Below are positions 34,418-44,309 of a DNA stretch of 64,000 bases, in pieces. The notes beneath the pieces are model-generated. The model was not told the origin of the DNA and searched no databases. It saw nothing but the letters and a program-made list of their open reading frames with translations. Location: the NCBI GenBank assembly GCA_018268085.1, contig JAFDXE010000019.1, forward strand, positions 1 to 64,000. The letters run 5' to 3'. Numbering within the stretch: position 1 is the stretch's first letter; each line of letters begins with the position of its first letter. The stretch comes from Bacteroidota bacterium. GTDB taxonomy: Bacteria > Bacteroidota > Bacteroidia > Chitinophagales > Chitinophagaceae. The position numbers and the translations under genes were made by a program.

Positions 34418-36499
34418 TTAAATAGATGGAGGATTTTTCAGCTCTTTCGGTAATGCAGTTTCCGGATCCTTTGTTACGGTATCGTGCGGATCAATATCCA
34501 GTAATTTTTTTTCTTCGAATGGGCGTTTACCGATCAACGCTTCCACATCACTCTTAAACAATACTTCTTTTACCAGTAACTCTTTTGCCAGTTTTTCTAC
34601 ATCTGCTCTTTTCTCGAGCAGGAGATTTTTTGTTTTGATATAGGCTTCATCAATCAGTTTACGTACTTCCTGGTCGATCATCTTACCGGTTTCTTCACTG
34701 TAAGGTTTGGTAAAATAATTTTCCTGTGAAGGATCGTAGAAACTTATGTTACCTACTTTATCATTCATACCATACATGGTAACCATGCTGTAGGCAATCT
34801 TTGTTATCTGCTGAAGATCATTGCTTGCGCCTGTACTTATTTTATTGAAGAAGATGTCTTCACTTGCTCTTCCGCCTAGCGTCATACAAATCTGGTCGAT
34901 CAACTGATCGGTATTGTACAGGTATTGTTCTTTGGGCGTGTATTGTGCATAACCGAGCGCTGCGGTTCCTCTGGGTACGATGGTAACTTTTAATAACGGG
35001 TATGCATGCTCTAAATACCAGCCGCAAATGGCGTGGCCTGCTTCATGATACGCAATGATCTCTTTTTCTTCCGGGGAAATGATCTTGTTTTTCTTTTCCA
35101 ATCCACCGATAACACGGTCAATGGCATCCTGGAAATCACTCATGTCAACCGCTTCTTTGTTTTTTCTTGCGGCAATCAGTGCGGCTTCATTACATACGTT
35201 CGCTATATCTGCTCCGGCAAATCCCGGGGTTTGTTCTGCCAGTTTATGGATGTCGAGCTTTTGAGAAATCTTAATGGGAACGAGGTGTACTTTAAAGATG
35301 GCTTCACGACCAATCAGGTCTGGACGGTCGATACTGATCTGCCTGTCGAAACGGCCCGGGCGCAACAAGGCGCTGTCCAAAACATCGGGTCTGTTGGTGG
35401 CAGCCAGAATGATGATACCGAGATCTGTTCCGAATCCATCCATTTCTACCAGCAATTGATTGAGCGTATTTTCTCTTTCATCATTGCTCATCATTACATT
35501 CTTACCTCTTGCTCTTCCGATAGCATCAATCTCATCAATAAAAATAATACAAGGTGCTTTTTCACGTGCCTGTTTAAAGAGGTCGCGTACACGACTTGCG
35601 CCCACGCCCACAAACATTTCAACGAAATCACTTCCGCTCAAACTAAAGAACGGAACCTGTGCTTCCCCGGCCACTGCTTTTGCCAACAGCGTTTTACCGG
35701 TACCGGGAGGTCCAACCAATAATGCACCTTTTGGAATTTTACCGCCGAGTGCTGTATATTTCTTTGGATTTTTTAAGAAGTCAACGATTTCCATCACTTC
35801 TACTTTGGCTTCATCGAGGCCGGCAACATCACCGAAGTTGATGTTTACCCTTGTTCCTTTTTCAAACAAAGTGGCTTTTGATTTGCCGATATTGAATATG
35901 CCACCCGGTCCGCCGCCACCGCCTGGCCCGCCCACTTTACGCATCATCAGCACGAACAACAACCCAATCAGTAATATGGGTAGCAATGTGCCAATGATTT
36001 GTCCGAACACTTCACCTTCATCATCCGGTGAATCGGGAACCTGTTTAACGGTTGAATTTTTATTGTAAAAATCGCTCATCTGTGAAGCGAAAGTTTTATC
36101 ATCGATGATACTGAAGAAAGCCTGCGGCTGGTTGCCTTTCAGAGCTGTTTCATATTTCTTCTCATCCTGTACATCGTTTAACAGGAAGCGATACAGGGTA
36201 GGTTTATTGCGGAGACTGTCTTTATTGATAAAAACCCTCACCAGTTTTTTATTGCGGATGGTTTTTATTTTCTCTATATCGCCCTGCTTGAGCATTTCGT
36301 AAAATTTCTGCTGATCTGTTTCAACACCCGGACTGTTTACGCCGCGGTACATGTTGTAGGCAATGATCGACAGGAATACAATTCCATATATCCAGTATAT
36401 ATTGAATTTTGGTTTTTTCTTTTGCGGATCGTCTCCCTGGCCCGGCATATTATCCGGTGAGATTTTTCTTTTCGGTTGATTCATGTTTTGTTGTGCCAT
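34418..36499 (-). CDS. ftsH: ATP-dependent zinc metalloprotease FtsH
   Basis: Membrane-bound AAA+ protease for damaged and regulatory proteins. Length is 693 aa. Helices are at about 33-51 and 166-186, framing a periplasmic domain; a Gly/Pro-rich linker (190-200) leads to the AAA domain with Walker A GPPGTGKT (263-270), Walker B IIFIDEID (318-325) and the second region of homology LRPGRFDRQ, followed by the zinc motif HEAGH (485-489). It is second in the rsfS operon (28 bp after rsfS). In E. coli FtsH controls lipid A synthesis by degrading LpxC; an lpxH-like gene three genes downstream is suggestive. Confidence 0.98.
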   Translation of the reverse strand: MAQQNMNQPKRKISPDNMPGQGDDPQKKKPKFNIYWIYGIVFLSIIAYNMYRGVNSPGVETDQQKFYEMLKQGDIEKIKTIRNKKLVRVFINKDSLRNKPTLYRFLLNDVQDEKKYETALKGNQPQAFFSIIDDKTFASQMSDFYNKNSTVKQVPDSPDDEGEVFGQIIGTLLPILLIGLLFVLMMRKVGGPGGGGGPGGIFNIGKSKATLFEKGTRVNINFGDVAGLDEAKVEVMEIVDFLKNPKKYTALGGKIPKGALLVGPPGTGKTLLAKAVAGEAQVPFFSLSGSDFVEMFVGVGASRVRDLFKQAREKAPCIIFIDEIDAIGRARGKNVMMSNDERENTLNQLLVEMDGFGTDLGIIILAATNRPDVLDSALLRPGRFDRQISIDRPDLIGREAIFKVHLVPIKISQKLDIHKLAEQTPGFAGADIANVCNEAALIAARKNKEAVDMSDFQDAIDRVIGGLEKKNKIISPEEKEIIAYHEAGHAICGWYLEHAYPLLKVTIVPRGTAALGYAQYTPKEQYLYNTDQLIDQICMTLGGRASEDIFFNKISTGASNDLQQITKIAYSMVTMYGMNDKVGNISFYDPSQENYFTKPYSEETGKMIDQEVRKLIDEAYIKTKNLLLEKRADVEKLAKELLVKEVLFKSDVEALIGKRPFEEKKLLDIDPHDTVTKDPETALPKELKNPPSI

Positions 36500-36527
36500 T
36501 GTGTGTGGTTATGATAGGGTATTGTTT

Positions 36528-36929
36528 TTATCCATTGTGTTCGGTAACAGCAGCATCGTGCCATAGTTCTTCAAGCTGGTAAAATTTCCTGGGTTCCGGG
36601 AGCATTACATGTACAACAATGTTTACGTAATCAATCAGGATCCATTGTTGTGCCTGCCTGCCTTCATGTTTGTAAGGCGTTTCTGAACATTTAACTTTAA
36701 CCTGCTCTTCAATATTGTCGGCAATTGCTCTCAATTGGTTAGGATTGCTGGCCTGGCAGATAATAAAAAAATCGGCAACGGCTTCATCGATCTTACGCAG
36801 ATCCATGCTAATGACCTGTTCGCCTTTTTTTTCAAGGATAGCATCAATGATGGTTTTGAAAATTTTACTGTTCTTGGTTAATCGTGCCGGACTTTTCTTA
36901 CGATTGTTTAATACGTTCAGATTGTTCAA
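36528..36929 (-). CDS. rsfS: ribosome silencing factor RsfS
   Basis: Binds ribosomal protein L14 and blocks joining of subunits under nutrient stress. The family core is plain: TIIDAILEKKGEQVISMDLRK, DEAVADFFIICQASNPNQLRA, KHEGRQAQQWILIDYVNIVVHVM and RKFYQLEELWHDA. The start appears to be TTG at 36929, giving 133 aa; no ATG lies in frame before the core domain. It heads a minus-strand operon of six genes (rsfS, ftsH, LUD, GGCT, lpxH, unknown) with gaps of 28 bp or less. Confidence 0.93.
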   Translation of the reverse strand: MNNLNVLNNRKKSPARLTKNSKIFKTIIDAILEKKGEQVISMDLRKIDEAVADFFIICQASNPNQLRAIADNIEEQVKVKCSETPYKHEGRQAQQWILIDYVNIVVHVMLPEPRKFYQLEELWHDAAVTEHNG

Positions 36930-37011
36930 ATGCGTTACAATTTTGTTTTATTTATATGCATGGATTTTACCATGCTGTGTGGGCTAAGAAAAATTAGCTT
37001 GAAACTTATCT

Positions 37012-37019
37012 CAAAAGTA
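37012..37019 (-). promoter_or_regulatory. -7 promoter box (TACTTTTG) of the rsfS operon
   Basis: Exact TAnnTTTG match on the minus strand, 83 nt before the rsfS start, in the divergent region shared with birA. Confidence 0.5.
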
Positions 37020-37053
37020 CTATTTCTTTGCCATTGATTAACTACCGAAATCT

Positions 37054-37782
37054 ATGGAATTCTTTCGCATTTTGGATAGGGTGGACAGTACCAACAACTA
37101 TGCCATGGCAGCCATACATGAAGGAATGGCGAAGCACGGTATGGCATGGTTTGCCCGTGAGCAGCAGGCTGGTAAGGGCCAGCGGGGTAAACAATGGCAT
37201 AGCCTGCCCGGACAAAACATTACAATGAGTATCGTTTTAGAACCGCCTGTACTTTTTCACAGCCGTTCATTTCTTTTTAATGCAATGGTTGCCGTTGCCT
37301 GTCATGATTTTTTTTCCCGCTATATCAACCAGGATCTGAAAATAAAATGGCCAAACGATTTATATGTGCGTGACAGAAAGGCAGGGGGTATTTTAATTGA
37401 GAACATCTACCAGGGTAAAACCTGGAAATGGGCCGTTGTGGGAACAGGCATCAACATTAACCAACTTGAATTCCCGGAATTGCAGAACCGGGCAACTTCC
37501 ATAGGTAAGGAAACGGGTATTTTTTATGATGTTACGGTGGTTGCCGAAAACCTTTATGAAAAAATCCTGGAAGATTGTACGGAAGCCGCAACCGGTTTTC
37601 GGGGAAAAATTATGGAAGCCTACAACCAGCACCTGTTCAGGGCAGGCGAAAAAGTGAAATTGCGTAAACAGAATATGGTATTTGAAACCACCATTTTGGG
37701 CGTAAATGATACCGGTCAATTGTTAACAACGGATACCATTGAACGAAGTTTTGAATTCGGCGAAGTAGAATGGGTGTTATGA
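37054..37782 (+). CDS. birA: biotin-[acetyl-CoA-carboxylase] ligase
   Basis: Attaches biotin to carboxylase carrier proteins. The 242-aa protein has the catalytic domain only, without an N-terminal DNA-binding domain, so it is not a repressor. Motifs: DSTNNYAM (11-18), the biotinyl-AMP loop as GKGQRGKQW (40-48, variant of GRGRxGR), KWPNDLYV (98-105) and KAGGILIE (109-116), and VGTGININ. The 3' end overlaps the convergent metalloprotease-like gene by 6 bp. Confidence 0.95.
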   Translation: MEFFRILDRVDSTNNYAMAAIHEGMAKHGMAWFAREQQAGKGQRGKQWHSLPGQNITMSIVLEPPVLFHSRSFLFNAMVAVACHDFFSRYINQDLKIKWPNDLYVRDRKAGGILIENIYQGKTWKWAVVGTGININQLEFPELQNRATSIGKETGIFYDVTVVAENLYEKILEDCTEAATGFRGKIMEAYNQHLFRAGEKVKLRKQNMVFETTILGVNDTGQLLTTDTIERSFEFGEVEWVL

Positions 37783-38094
37783 ATTTTCAGCAGCCCTGGC
37801 CTCAACTTCAAACCTGTTGTTGTAATAGCCTTTCCGGATACTTTCGAAAATATACCTGGTTAAAAAACCAACCAGTCCGTATTGCTTGTATTGCCGGATA
37901 TGGCAAAGCTCATGTTTAAACCATTGCTCATCGTTCAAAAATTCTTCTTTTGTTGCGTTCCACAAATGAATGGTGTTGCCGATAACCATTGCCACTCTTT
38001 TTGTACCGAGTTTTTTTGCGGCTATGCGAGCCAGGATAGAGTTTTGTTTGATATGAAAAACGGGCAGGGTCAATGAAGACGGATTATTGTACAC
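37777..38094 (-). CDS. small protein with HEXXH-type metallopeptidase motif (DUF4157-like)
   Basis: A 105-aa protein with HELCH at 61-65 followed by IRQYKQYG, the zinc-binding helix seen in DUF4157-type domains. No signal peptide. Homologues of this kind are short and usually called hypothetical; proteolytic activity is inferred from the motif only. It overlaps the end of birA by 6 bp on the opposite strand. Confidence 0.75.
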   Translation of the reverse strand: MYNNPSSLTLPVFHIKQNSILARIAAKKLGTKRVAMVIGNTIHLWNATKEEFLNDEQWFKHELCHIRQYKQYGLVGFLTRYIFESIRKGYYNNRFEVEARAAENS

Positions 38095-38153
38095 AATTGC
38101 AAAATAAAAAACAGGTTGGTTTACCTATAAAAATTTAATACCACAACAGGTTA

Positions 38154-38633
38154 TTATTTTACACGGTTAGCCGCTTTCCAGTCTTTCAGAATTTCTTCTG
38201 CGTGTTGCTTGTTTTTGGGCTTCGTATAAATTTTACGGATAATTCCTTTTTCATCTATGATAAAAGTTGTCCTGTGTAAACCCATGTATTCCCTGCCGTA
38301 TAATTTTTTCTGGCCCCACACGCCGTATTTATCAATGATGGCATGTTTGTCATCTGCAATCAGTGTAAACGGCAGATCAAATTTCTCTTCAAATTTTTTG
38401 TGTTTCTTTTCATCGTCGGGGCTCACGCCGATCACTTCAAATCCATTGTGTTTTAACAAGCCGTAATTATCCCTGAGATTGCAGGCTTCAATGGTGCAGG
38501 TTGGTGTGTCATCTTGCGGGTAAAAAAACAAAACCAGTTTTTGGCCTTTATAATCTGCAAGCGATACGGTTTTGCCGTTCTGATCTTTTCCTTTGAATAA
38601 AGGCGCTTTTACACCTTCAGTTAATGTTATCAT
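38154..38633 (-). CDS. bcp: thioredoxin-dependent thiol peroxidase (Bcp/PrxQ)
   Basis: Reduces hydrogen and alkyl peroxides. The protein is 159 aa from the ATG at 38633; a TTG two codons upstream is less likely. Peroxidatic Cys46 lies in FYPQDDTPTCT and the resolving Cys51 five residues on (EACNLRDNYG), the atypical 2-Cys PrxQ arrangement. GREYMGLHRTTFIIDEKG is the conserved C-terminal half. The start is followed immediately upstream by a heptamer repeat array, so the promoter must lie within or beyond it. Confidence 0.95.
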   Translation of the reverse strand: MITLTEGVKAPLFKGKDQNGKTVSLADYKGQKLVLFFYPQDDTPTCTIEACNLRDNYGLLKHNGFEVIGVSPDDEKKHKKFEEKFDLPFTLIADDKHAIIDKYGVWGQKKLYGREYMGLHRTTFIIDEKGIIRKIYTKPKNKQHAEEILKDWKAANRVK

Positions 38634-38640
38634 TTTCAAT

Positions 38641-38717
38641 TAATTCATAATTCATAATTCATAATTCACAATTCACAATTCATAATTCATAATTCATAAT
38701 TCACCATTCAGCATTCA
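38641..38717. repeat. tandem 7-bp repeat (taattca), 11 copies
   Basis: Eleven contiguous heptamers: seven exact taattca units, two caattca, one ccattca and one gcattca, with no gaps. The last unit supplies the TGA stop codon of the M23 gene on the minus strand, and the array ends 7 bp before the bcp start. Copy number of such repeats can change by slippage. Confidence 0.9.
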
Positions 38718-40430
38718 CCTCACAAATCTATATACTCTTTCCGTTTTATTCCCGGCCAGGTCTTCTGCAATTATTTTTAATTCATGTTCCCCGGGCGGGC
38801 AATGCTCATCAAATACATATTGAAAAACCTTGCCTTTATCATTGGAAAAACGCAGCCATTTGCCATCGAGTAATGCAGTGAACCGCAAAATTTCTTCCGT
38901 ATTATCTGTTACCATAAATGCAATCCTGGAAAGTTTGTGTGCTTTTATTCCATTATAAAAACCGATGGGGGTGATCACCGGCGCTGTTTTGTCGTTGATA
39001 AGCCTGTAATTACCAAACTCACGAAAGCTTGCTTTGTACCATCCGTTTTCATAAACGGCTTTTTTAAAATCATTTTTTGTTCCGTAAAAACGTTCCATTA
39101 CAATATGCCCTGTGTCTTCTAACGGGAAACTACCACGAATACTTATAGGGAAATAATTTTGTACCGGTACGGTATTGTTGTGCAACTGGTACACCGTTGT
39201 TCCGGCAACATTGCTTTCTTTATACATAAATGTAAATGCATCGTACACCGCTGTTTCGGGCATGTAAAAACGCACATTGTTGTTTTCAAATATATTCACA
39301 GCGTTAGGTAAGAATATTTGTTCACCGTTTGTATCTGCAATGGATGCTTCGCCTGTTTTAACAAGCGAGAAATTAATGGTAGATGCATTTTGATTTGCAT
39401 CTTTCACTACGATTTTAACGGAATGCTCACCTGCGCCCCATAGTGATAGGATACCATCGTTCCCGTTTACCATTTTGTAAATGCCATTGTTATATCCCGG
39501 GAGTATCGATAAATGCTGAAGAAACGGTCCGCCGCTGCTTCTTGTTTTATAATCTATATGTGCGTTTAAATATCTTGTTTCATCGTAACTGATATTGTTC
39601 ATTTCGAAGCCACATAAAGCCTGGTTGTTATCGTAAATAACAGCAGAATAAATTCCGTTCTGATTGGAGGAACCGCTGAAACAATCATAAGCGCCAATGG
39701 CAAAACTAACTTTTGATGTATTTACTTTAATAACACCGCCCACCGGCATATACACACCGTTTACTTTTTTTAACGGGTAGATCTTTGGTGTTTGTTCATA
39801 AGTACTTTTAGTGCGATCGTACACCGCCAAACGCACAATGCCCGGCGGCACATTATCCGGAACGGGCATGCCAAATAACAACGGGTTCAGTACTTTATCG
39901 GTTTTGGTATCCCTGATCTCAAAATGCACATGCGGCCCCTGGGAACCACCGGTATTACCACTGTAAGCAATGAAATCTCCCTTTTTTACAGGGAACAAAG
40001 AAGGGGGAATATCCAGGAACACTTTCCATTGCTGCAGGTTATACTGTTGTTCGGTAATGTACTTTTCAAGAGCAGGGTAGAAGTCGTTCAAGTGTGCGTA
40101 CAATGTCGTGTACCCGTTGGGGTGATTGATGTATATACATCTTCCAAATCCAAAAGGTTCAATCTTTACTTTTGCAATATAGCCATCGGCTGATGCATAC
40201 ACGGGAACATTCACTTTCTGATCTGTGCGCATATCCAAACCCATGTGATAATGGTTGGGCCTCAGTTCACCAAAATTGGCAACAAGCCCCACTTTTATCT
40301 TCAGCGGCCACGCAAAATATTGTTGCGGATAATTTACCGGCTCAGTAATCTGCCCAACAGATTTTACAAAACCGGTACAGGTAAAAATAGCAATTAACAA
40401 AAACCGTGAAAATATTTGAATTGAATTCAT
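38715..40430 (-). CDS. M23-family peptidase with C-terminal beta domains
   Basis: A 571-aa exported protein (signal peptide about 1-27). The LytM-type domain lies early at about 40-200: HYHMGLDMRT gives the HxxxD ligands and GPHVHFEIRD the HxH pair, so the site looks intact. The C-terminal 350 residues are beta-rich and include an Ig-like segment (APVITPIGFYNGIKAHKLSR, HELKIIAEDLAGNKTERVYR). The order is reversed compared with the coiled-coil M23 protein at 24260. Its stop codon falls in the last unit of the heptamer array. Confidence 0.9.
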   Translation of the reverse strand: MNSIQIFSRFLLIAIFTCTGFVKSVGQITEPVNYPQQYFAWPLKIKVGLVANFGELRPNHYHMGLDMRTDQKVNVPVYASADGYIAKVKIEPFGFGRCIYINHPNGYTTLYAHLNDFYPALEKYITEQQYNLQQWKVFLDIPPSLFPVKKGDFIAYSGNTGGSQGPHVHFEIRDTKTDKVLNPLLFGMPVPDNVPPGIVRLAVYDRTKSTYEQTPKIYPLKKVNGVYMPVGGVIKVNTSKVSFAIGAYDCFSGSSNQNGIYSAVIYDNNQALCGFEMNNISYDETRYLNAHIDYKTRSSGGPFLQHLSILPGYNNGIYKMVNGNDGILSLWGAGEHSVKIVVKDANQNASTINFSLVKTGEASIADTNGEQIFLPNAVNIFENNNVRFYMPETAVYDAFTFMYKESNVAGTTVYQLHNNTVPVQNYFPISIRGSFPLEDTGHIVMERFYGTKNDFKKAVYENGWYKASFREFGNYRLINDKTAPVITPIGFYNGIKAHKLSRIAFMVTDNTEEILRFTALLDGKWLRFSNDKGKVFQYVFDEHCPPGEHELKIIAEDLAGNKTERVYRFVR

Positions 40431-40455
40431 GTGTATATTTGAAATTATCCGGTTG

Positions 40456-40463
40456 CAAAACTA
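40456..40463 (-). promoter_or_regulatory. -7 promoter box (TAGTTTTG) of the second M23 gene
   Basis: Exact TAnnTTTG match on the minus strand, 26 nt before the ATG at 40430. Confidence 0.55.
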
Positions 40464-40520
40464 TCGACTATCATACAATACAAACAACTCTTTTATATCC
40501 CCAAACCCTAAATAAACGTT

Positions 40521-41219
40521 ATGAAAAAAATTTTTTTGCTTGCAACAATTACTTTAACCTGTTTACATTCTTTTTCTCAATCATGTGAAGTTGCCGTACC
40601 GGCATTACAGGGAAAATATACCGGCGATTGTAAAAAAAATAAGGCCGATGGAAAAGGAAAAGCAGAAGGTACGGATACCTATGAAGGCGATTTTAAAAAC
40701 GGGCTTCCTTCAGGTGAAGGCACTTACACGTATCATAACGGCGATTATTTTACCGGTGTATTTAAAAAGGGTGTAAAAGAAGGTAAAGGAGAAATGCATT
40801 ATAAAAAAACAGATGCAGCCGATAGCATCATTAAAGGATTCTGGAAAAATGATGCTTATGCCGGGGAATACCTGCAGCCGTATGAATTATCCAAGGTTTC
40901 TTCAGGCTTTGCCAGGCTGGATGTAAAAACGGATGTGAGTACCGCAAATACGATCACCTTTGTTTCTCAAAATACAATCAAGATGAATTCTTTAAGCGGA
41001 GGTGTACCACCTACGCCCGAAATCAGTTTTTTTGCCGTAGATGAAGGCAGCTATGAAAGAGATGAAAAATTTATCAAAAACAAGATTTCCACGCTTATAC
41101 TTTACCAGGTAAAATTCCCGATTCACTTACGTATTAATTATGAAAGCGATAGTTATGAACTCACCATTTATAAGCCGGGATCGTGGAGAATATTTGCTGA
41201 AATGAATACCAGGGATTAG
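40521..41219 (+). CDS. exported MORN-repeat protein
   Basis: A 232-aa protein with signal peptide MKKIFLLATITLTCLHSFSQ. Two to three MORN units lie at about 33-95 (YTGDCKKNKADGKGKAEG, YEGDFKNGLPSGEGTYTY, YFTGVFKKGVKEGKGEMHY). The C-terminal 130 residues are beta-rich and unmatched to any family I know. MORN repeats mediate lipid or protein contact; no specific role can be assigned. It is divergent from the M23 gene. Confidence 0.85.
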   Translation: MKKIFLLATITLTCLHSFSQSCEVAVPALQGKYTGDCKKNKADGKGKAEGTDTYEGDFKNGLPSGEGTYTYHNGDYFTGVFKKGVKEGKGEMHYKKTDAADSIIKGFWKNDAYAGEYLQPYELSKVSSGFARLDVKTDVSTANTITFVSQNTIKMNSLSGGVPPTPEISFFAVDEGSYERDEKFIKNKISTLILYQVKFPIHLRINYESDSYELTIYKPGSWRIFAEMNTRD

Positions 41220-41391
41220 GATTCAAAGGATATGAAATATGGAATAAGAAAGCGTGTACACCTAGTTGAACTAACAAAATTTCAATAATGGTAAATTATT
41301 CCGCCTGCGTTTTATTTTTTGTAGAATAAACAATGGCTCACTGCAAATATTTTACTCCTGTTTATTTTACGGCATTTTACTGATTTCCTTT

Positions 41392-41399
41392 TACTTTTG
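41392..41399 (+). promoter_or_regulatory. -7 promoter box (TACTTTTG) of carB
   Basis: Exact TAnnTTTG match 23 nt before the carB ATG. Confidence 0.6.
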
Positions 41400-41422
41400 C
41401 ACGCCACACAACAGGCAGTTTT

Positions 41423-44263
41423 ATGCCCAAAGACAATTCCATCAACTCAGTTTTAATAATCGGCAGTGGTCCTATCATTATCGGACAGGCCTGTGAATTT
41501 GATTACAGCGGTACCCAGGCCGCACGCAGTATTCGTGAAGAAGGAATAGAAGTGATTTTGATCAACAGCAACCCGGCTACCATCATGACGGATCCGATGA
41601 TGGCCGATAAAGTGTACCTGCTTCCATTAACGGTAGAAAGCATCGAACAAATACTCGAAGAAAATAAAATTGATGCGGTGTTACCAACGATGGGCGGACA
41701 AACAGCCCTCAACCTTTGTAAGGAAGTAGATGAACTCGGCATCTGGGAAAAATACAATGTGAAACTGATTGGCGTCGACATCAAAGCCATTGATAAAGCA
41801 GAAGACCGGGAAAAATTCCGCAACTGGATGATCGACATGAACATCCCCGTAGCGCCCGCCAAAACCGCCAACTCATTTTTGGAAGGAAAAGAATTTGCAC
41901 AGGAAATTGGTTTTCCACTCGTAATTCGCCCTTCGTTTACCCTCGGTGGTACCGGAGGTGGTATCGTATTTAAAAAAGATGAACTGGATGAAGCATTGAA
42001 TAAAGGCCTGCAGGCATCGCCTATCCACGAAGTGCTGGTAGAAAAAGCAGTACTGGGCTGGAAAGAATTTGAACTGGAATTACTGAGAGACGGAAACGAT
42101 AATGTGGTGATCATTTGTACCGTTGAAAACTTCGATCCGATGGGCGTACATACCGGCGACAGCATTACCGTGGCCCCGGCGATGACACTCAGCGATACCG
42201 CCTACCAGCTCATGCGCAATACAGCCATCGATATGATGCGCAACCTGGGAAATTTTGCCGGCGGTTGCAATGTGCAGTTTGCCCTCAATCCGCAAACAGA
42301 AGAAATTATCGTGGTAGAGATCAACCCAAGGGTAAGCCGTTCTTCCGCATTAGCGAGTAAGGCTACCGGTTATCCTATCGCAAAAATTGCCAGCAAACTC
42401 GCCCTGGGGTATAACCTCGATGAATTAAAGAACCAGATCACCAAATCTACTTCCGCCTATTTTGAACCTGCACTCGATTATGTTATTGTAAAAATCCCGA
42501 GATGGAATTTTGATAAGTTTAAGGGTGCGAATGATACACTCGGCTTTCAAATGAAAAGCGTGGGAGAAGTAATGGGCATTGGCAGAAGCTTTGCCGAAGC
42601 AGTACAAAAAGCCTGTCAGAGCCTCGAGAATGAAGCAGTGGGTTTGGGCTATTACGGGAAAAGCCTCATGCGTACGGAAGAACTACTGGAATATATTAAA
42701 ATACCAAAGTGGGACAGGATATTCCGCATTAAAGATGCGCTGATGGCAGGTGTGAGTGTAAAAAGAATTTGTGAGAGCACCATGATTGATCGCTGGTTCA
42801 TTTACCAGATCCAGAAAATATGCGATTGCGAAAAGGAAATTGCGAAGTATGATATGAAGTCTTTGCCGGATGAGCTACTGAAGGAAGCAAAAACACTTGG
42901 CTTCAGTGATGAACAGATGGTGCGTATCATGCGGGAAGAAAATGCAGAACAATTGTATGAGCGAAGAAAAGCAATGGGATTAACCCGTGTGTTTAAGATG
43001 GTAGATACCTGCAGTGCGGAATTTGAAGCAAAAACACCGTACTTCTATTCTACGTTTGAAAACAAATCGGATGGAAATCAACTGCTGCACAACGAATCGA
43101 AACAATCGGATAAGAAAAAAATAATTGTACTCGGTAGTGGTCCGAACAGGATCGGGCAGGGAATTGAATTCGACTATTGTTGTGTGCACGGGTTGCTGGC
43201 GATCAAAGAATGCGGTTATGAAGCCATCATGGTGAACTGTAATCCTGAAACCGTATCCACCGATTTTGATATTGCAGACAAACTCTATTTTGAACCCGTA
43301 TTCTGGGAACATTTATGGGAGATCATTGAACATGAAAAACCGTATGGTGTAATTGTGCAGTTGGGCGGACAAACCGCTTTGAAACTCGCAGGACGTTTAC
43401 ACGAAAAAGGAATAAAGATCATCGGTACTTCTTTCGACAATATGGATATTGCAGAAGATCGGGGAAGGTTCAGCGACATGCTGAAAGAACTCGATATTCC
43501 TTATCCACGTTACGGCACTGCATTGAATACAGAAGATGCTATTGAAGTTGCACACAAGGTTGGATACCCGGTCTTGGTGAGGCCGAGTTATGTATTGGGC
43601 GGACAAAGAATGCGGATCGTGTTAAATGATGAAGAGCTGGAAAGCGGCGTGTTAAGTTTGCTGAAACATCTTCCCGGAAATAAAATATTAATTGATCATT
43701 TCCTTGATCGTTGCCAGGAAGCAGAGATAGATGCCATTTTTGATGGAACCGATTTTCATGTAATGGGATTGATGGAACATATTGAACCGGCGGGTATCCA
43801 TAGTGGTGATAGTAACGCGGTGTTACCACAGTTCAACCTTACGCCACTGGTGGTACATACTATGGAAGAATATGCAGAAAAAATTGCGAGGGCTTTAAAT
43901 ATACGTGGACTGATCAATATCCAGTTTGCTATTAAAGATGGCAATGTGTACGTGATTGAAGCCAACCCACGTGCGTCCAGAACTACTCCTTTTATTGCAA
44001 AAGCATACGAAATTCCTTACCTGAATATTGCTACGAAAGTGATGATGGGCGCAGCAAAACTGAAGGAATTTACATTCAATAAAAAATTAAAAGGCTTCGC
44101 TATTAAAGAACCTGTATTTTCTTTCAATAAATTTCCGGGTGTGAACAAAGAACTTGGGCCGGAAATGAAAAGTACAGGAGAAGCAATACGATTCATTAAA
44201 GACCTGCGTGATCCTTATTTCAGGCAATTGTATAAAGAGAGGAGCATGCACCTGAGTAAATAA
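41423..44263 (+). CDS. carB: carbamoyl-phosphate synthase large subunit, lacking the allosteric domain
   Basis: Makes carbamoyl phosphate from bicarbonate, ammonia (from CarA) and two ATP, for pyrimidines and arginine. Both synthetase halves are complete: IGSGPIIIGQACEFDYSG at the start and LGSGPNRIGQGIEFDY at about 570, each followed by an ATP-grasp domain (RPSFTLGGTGGG and RPSYVLGGQRMR). The protein stops at 946 aa just after MKSTGEAIRFIKDL, whereas the E. coli enzyme continues about 130 residues into the MGS-like domain that binds UMP and ornithine. The end is natural (TAA, no frameshift seen). carA is not adjacent. Confidence 0.97.
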   Translation: MPKDNSINSVLIIGSGPIIIGQACEFDYSGTQAARSIREEGIEVILINSNPATIMTDPMMADKVYLLPLTVESIEQILEENKIDAVLPTMGGQTALNLCKEVDELGIWEKYNVKLIGVDIKAIDKAEDREKFRNWMIDMNIPVAPAKTANSFLEGKEFAQEIGFPLVIRPSFTLGGTGGGIVFKKDELDEALNKGLQASPIHEVLVEKAVLGWKEFELELLRDGNDNVVIICTVENFDPMGVHTGDSITVAPAMTLSDTAYQLMRNTAIDMMRNLGNFAGGCNVQFALNPQTEEIIVVEINPRVSRSSALASKATGYPIAKIASKLALGYNLDELKNQITKSTSAYFEPALDYVIVKIPRWNFDKFKGANDTLGFQMKSVGEVMGIGRSFAEAVQKACQSLENEAVGLGYYGKSLMRTEELLEYIKIPKWDRIFRIKDALMAGVSVKRICESTMIDRWFIYQIQKICDCEKEIAKYDMKSLPDELLKEAKTLGFSDEQMVRIMREENAEQLYERRKAMGLTRVFKMVDTCSAEFEAKTPYFYSTFENKSDGNQLLHNESKQSDKKKIIVLGSGPNRIGQGIEFDYCCVHGLLAIKECGYEAIMVNCNPETVSTDFDIADKLYFEPVFWEHLWEIIEHEKPYGVIVQLGGQTALKLAGRLHEKGIKIIGTSFDNMDIAEDRGRFSDMLKELDIPYPRYGTALNTEDAIEVAHKVGYPVLVRPSYVLGGQRMRIVLNDEELESGVLSLLKHLPGNKILIDHFLDRCQEAEIDAIFDGTDFHVMGLMEHIEPAGIHSGDSNAVLPQFNLTPLVVHTMEEYAEKIARALNIRGLINIQFAIKDGNVYVIEANPRASRTTPFIAKAYEIPYLNIATKVMMGAAKLKEFTFNKKLKGFAIKEPVFSFNKFPGVNKELGPEMKSTGEAIRFIKDLRDPYFRQLYKERSMHLSK

Positions 44264-44309
44264 TCGTATGAGTTATTATTGCGGGATCAGTTGTTTGTGT
44301 GTGGATCTT

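Noticed and set aside
35033..36068. Two long frames (229 and 202 codons) antisense to ftsH
   Set aside because: They lie entirely opposite a fully conserved ftsH, have biased composition and no recognisable domain.
38641..38717. CRISPR array
   Set aside because: The units are 7 bp and contiguous with no spacers, so it is a simple tandem repeat.
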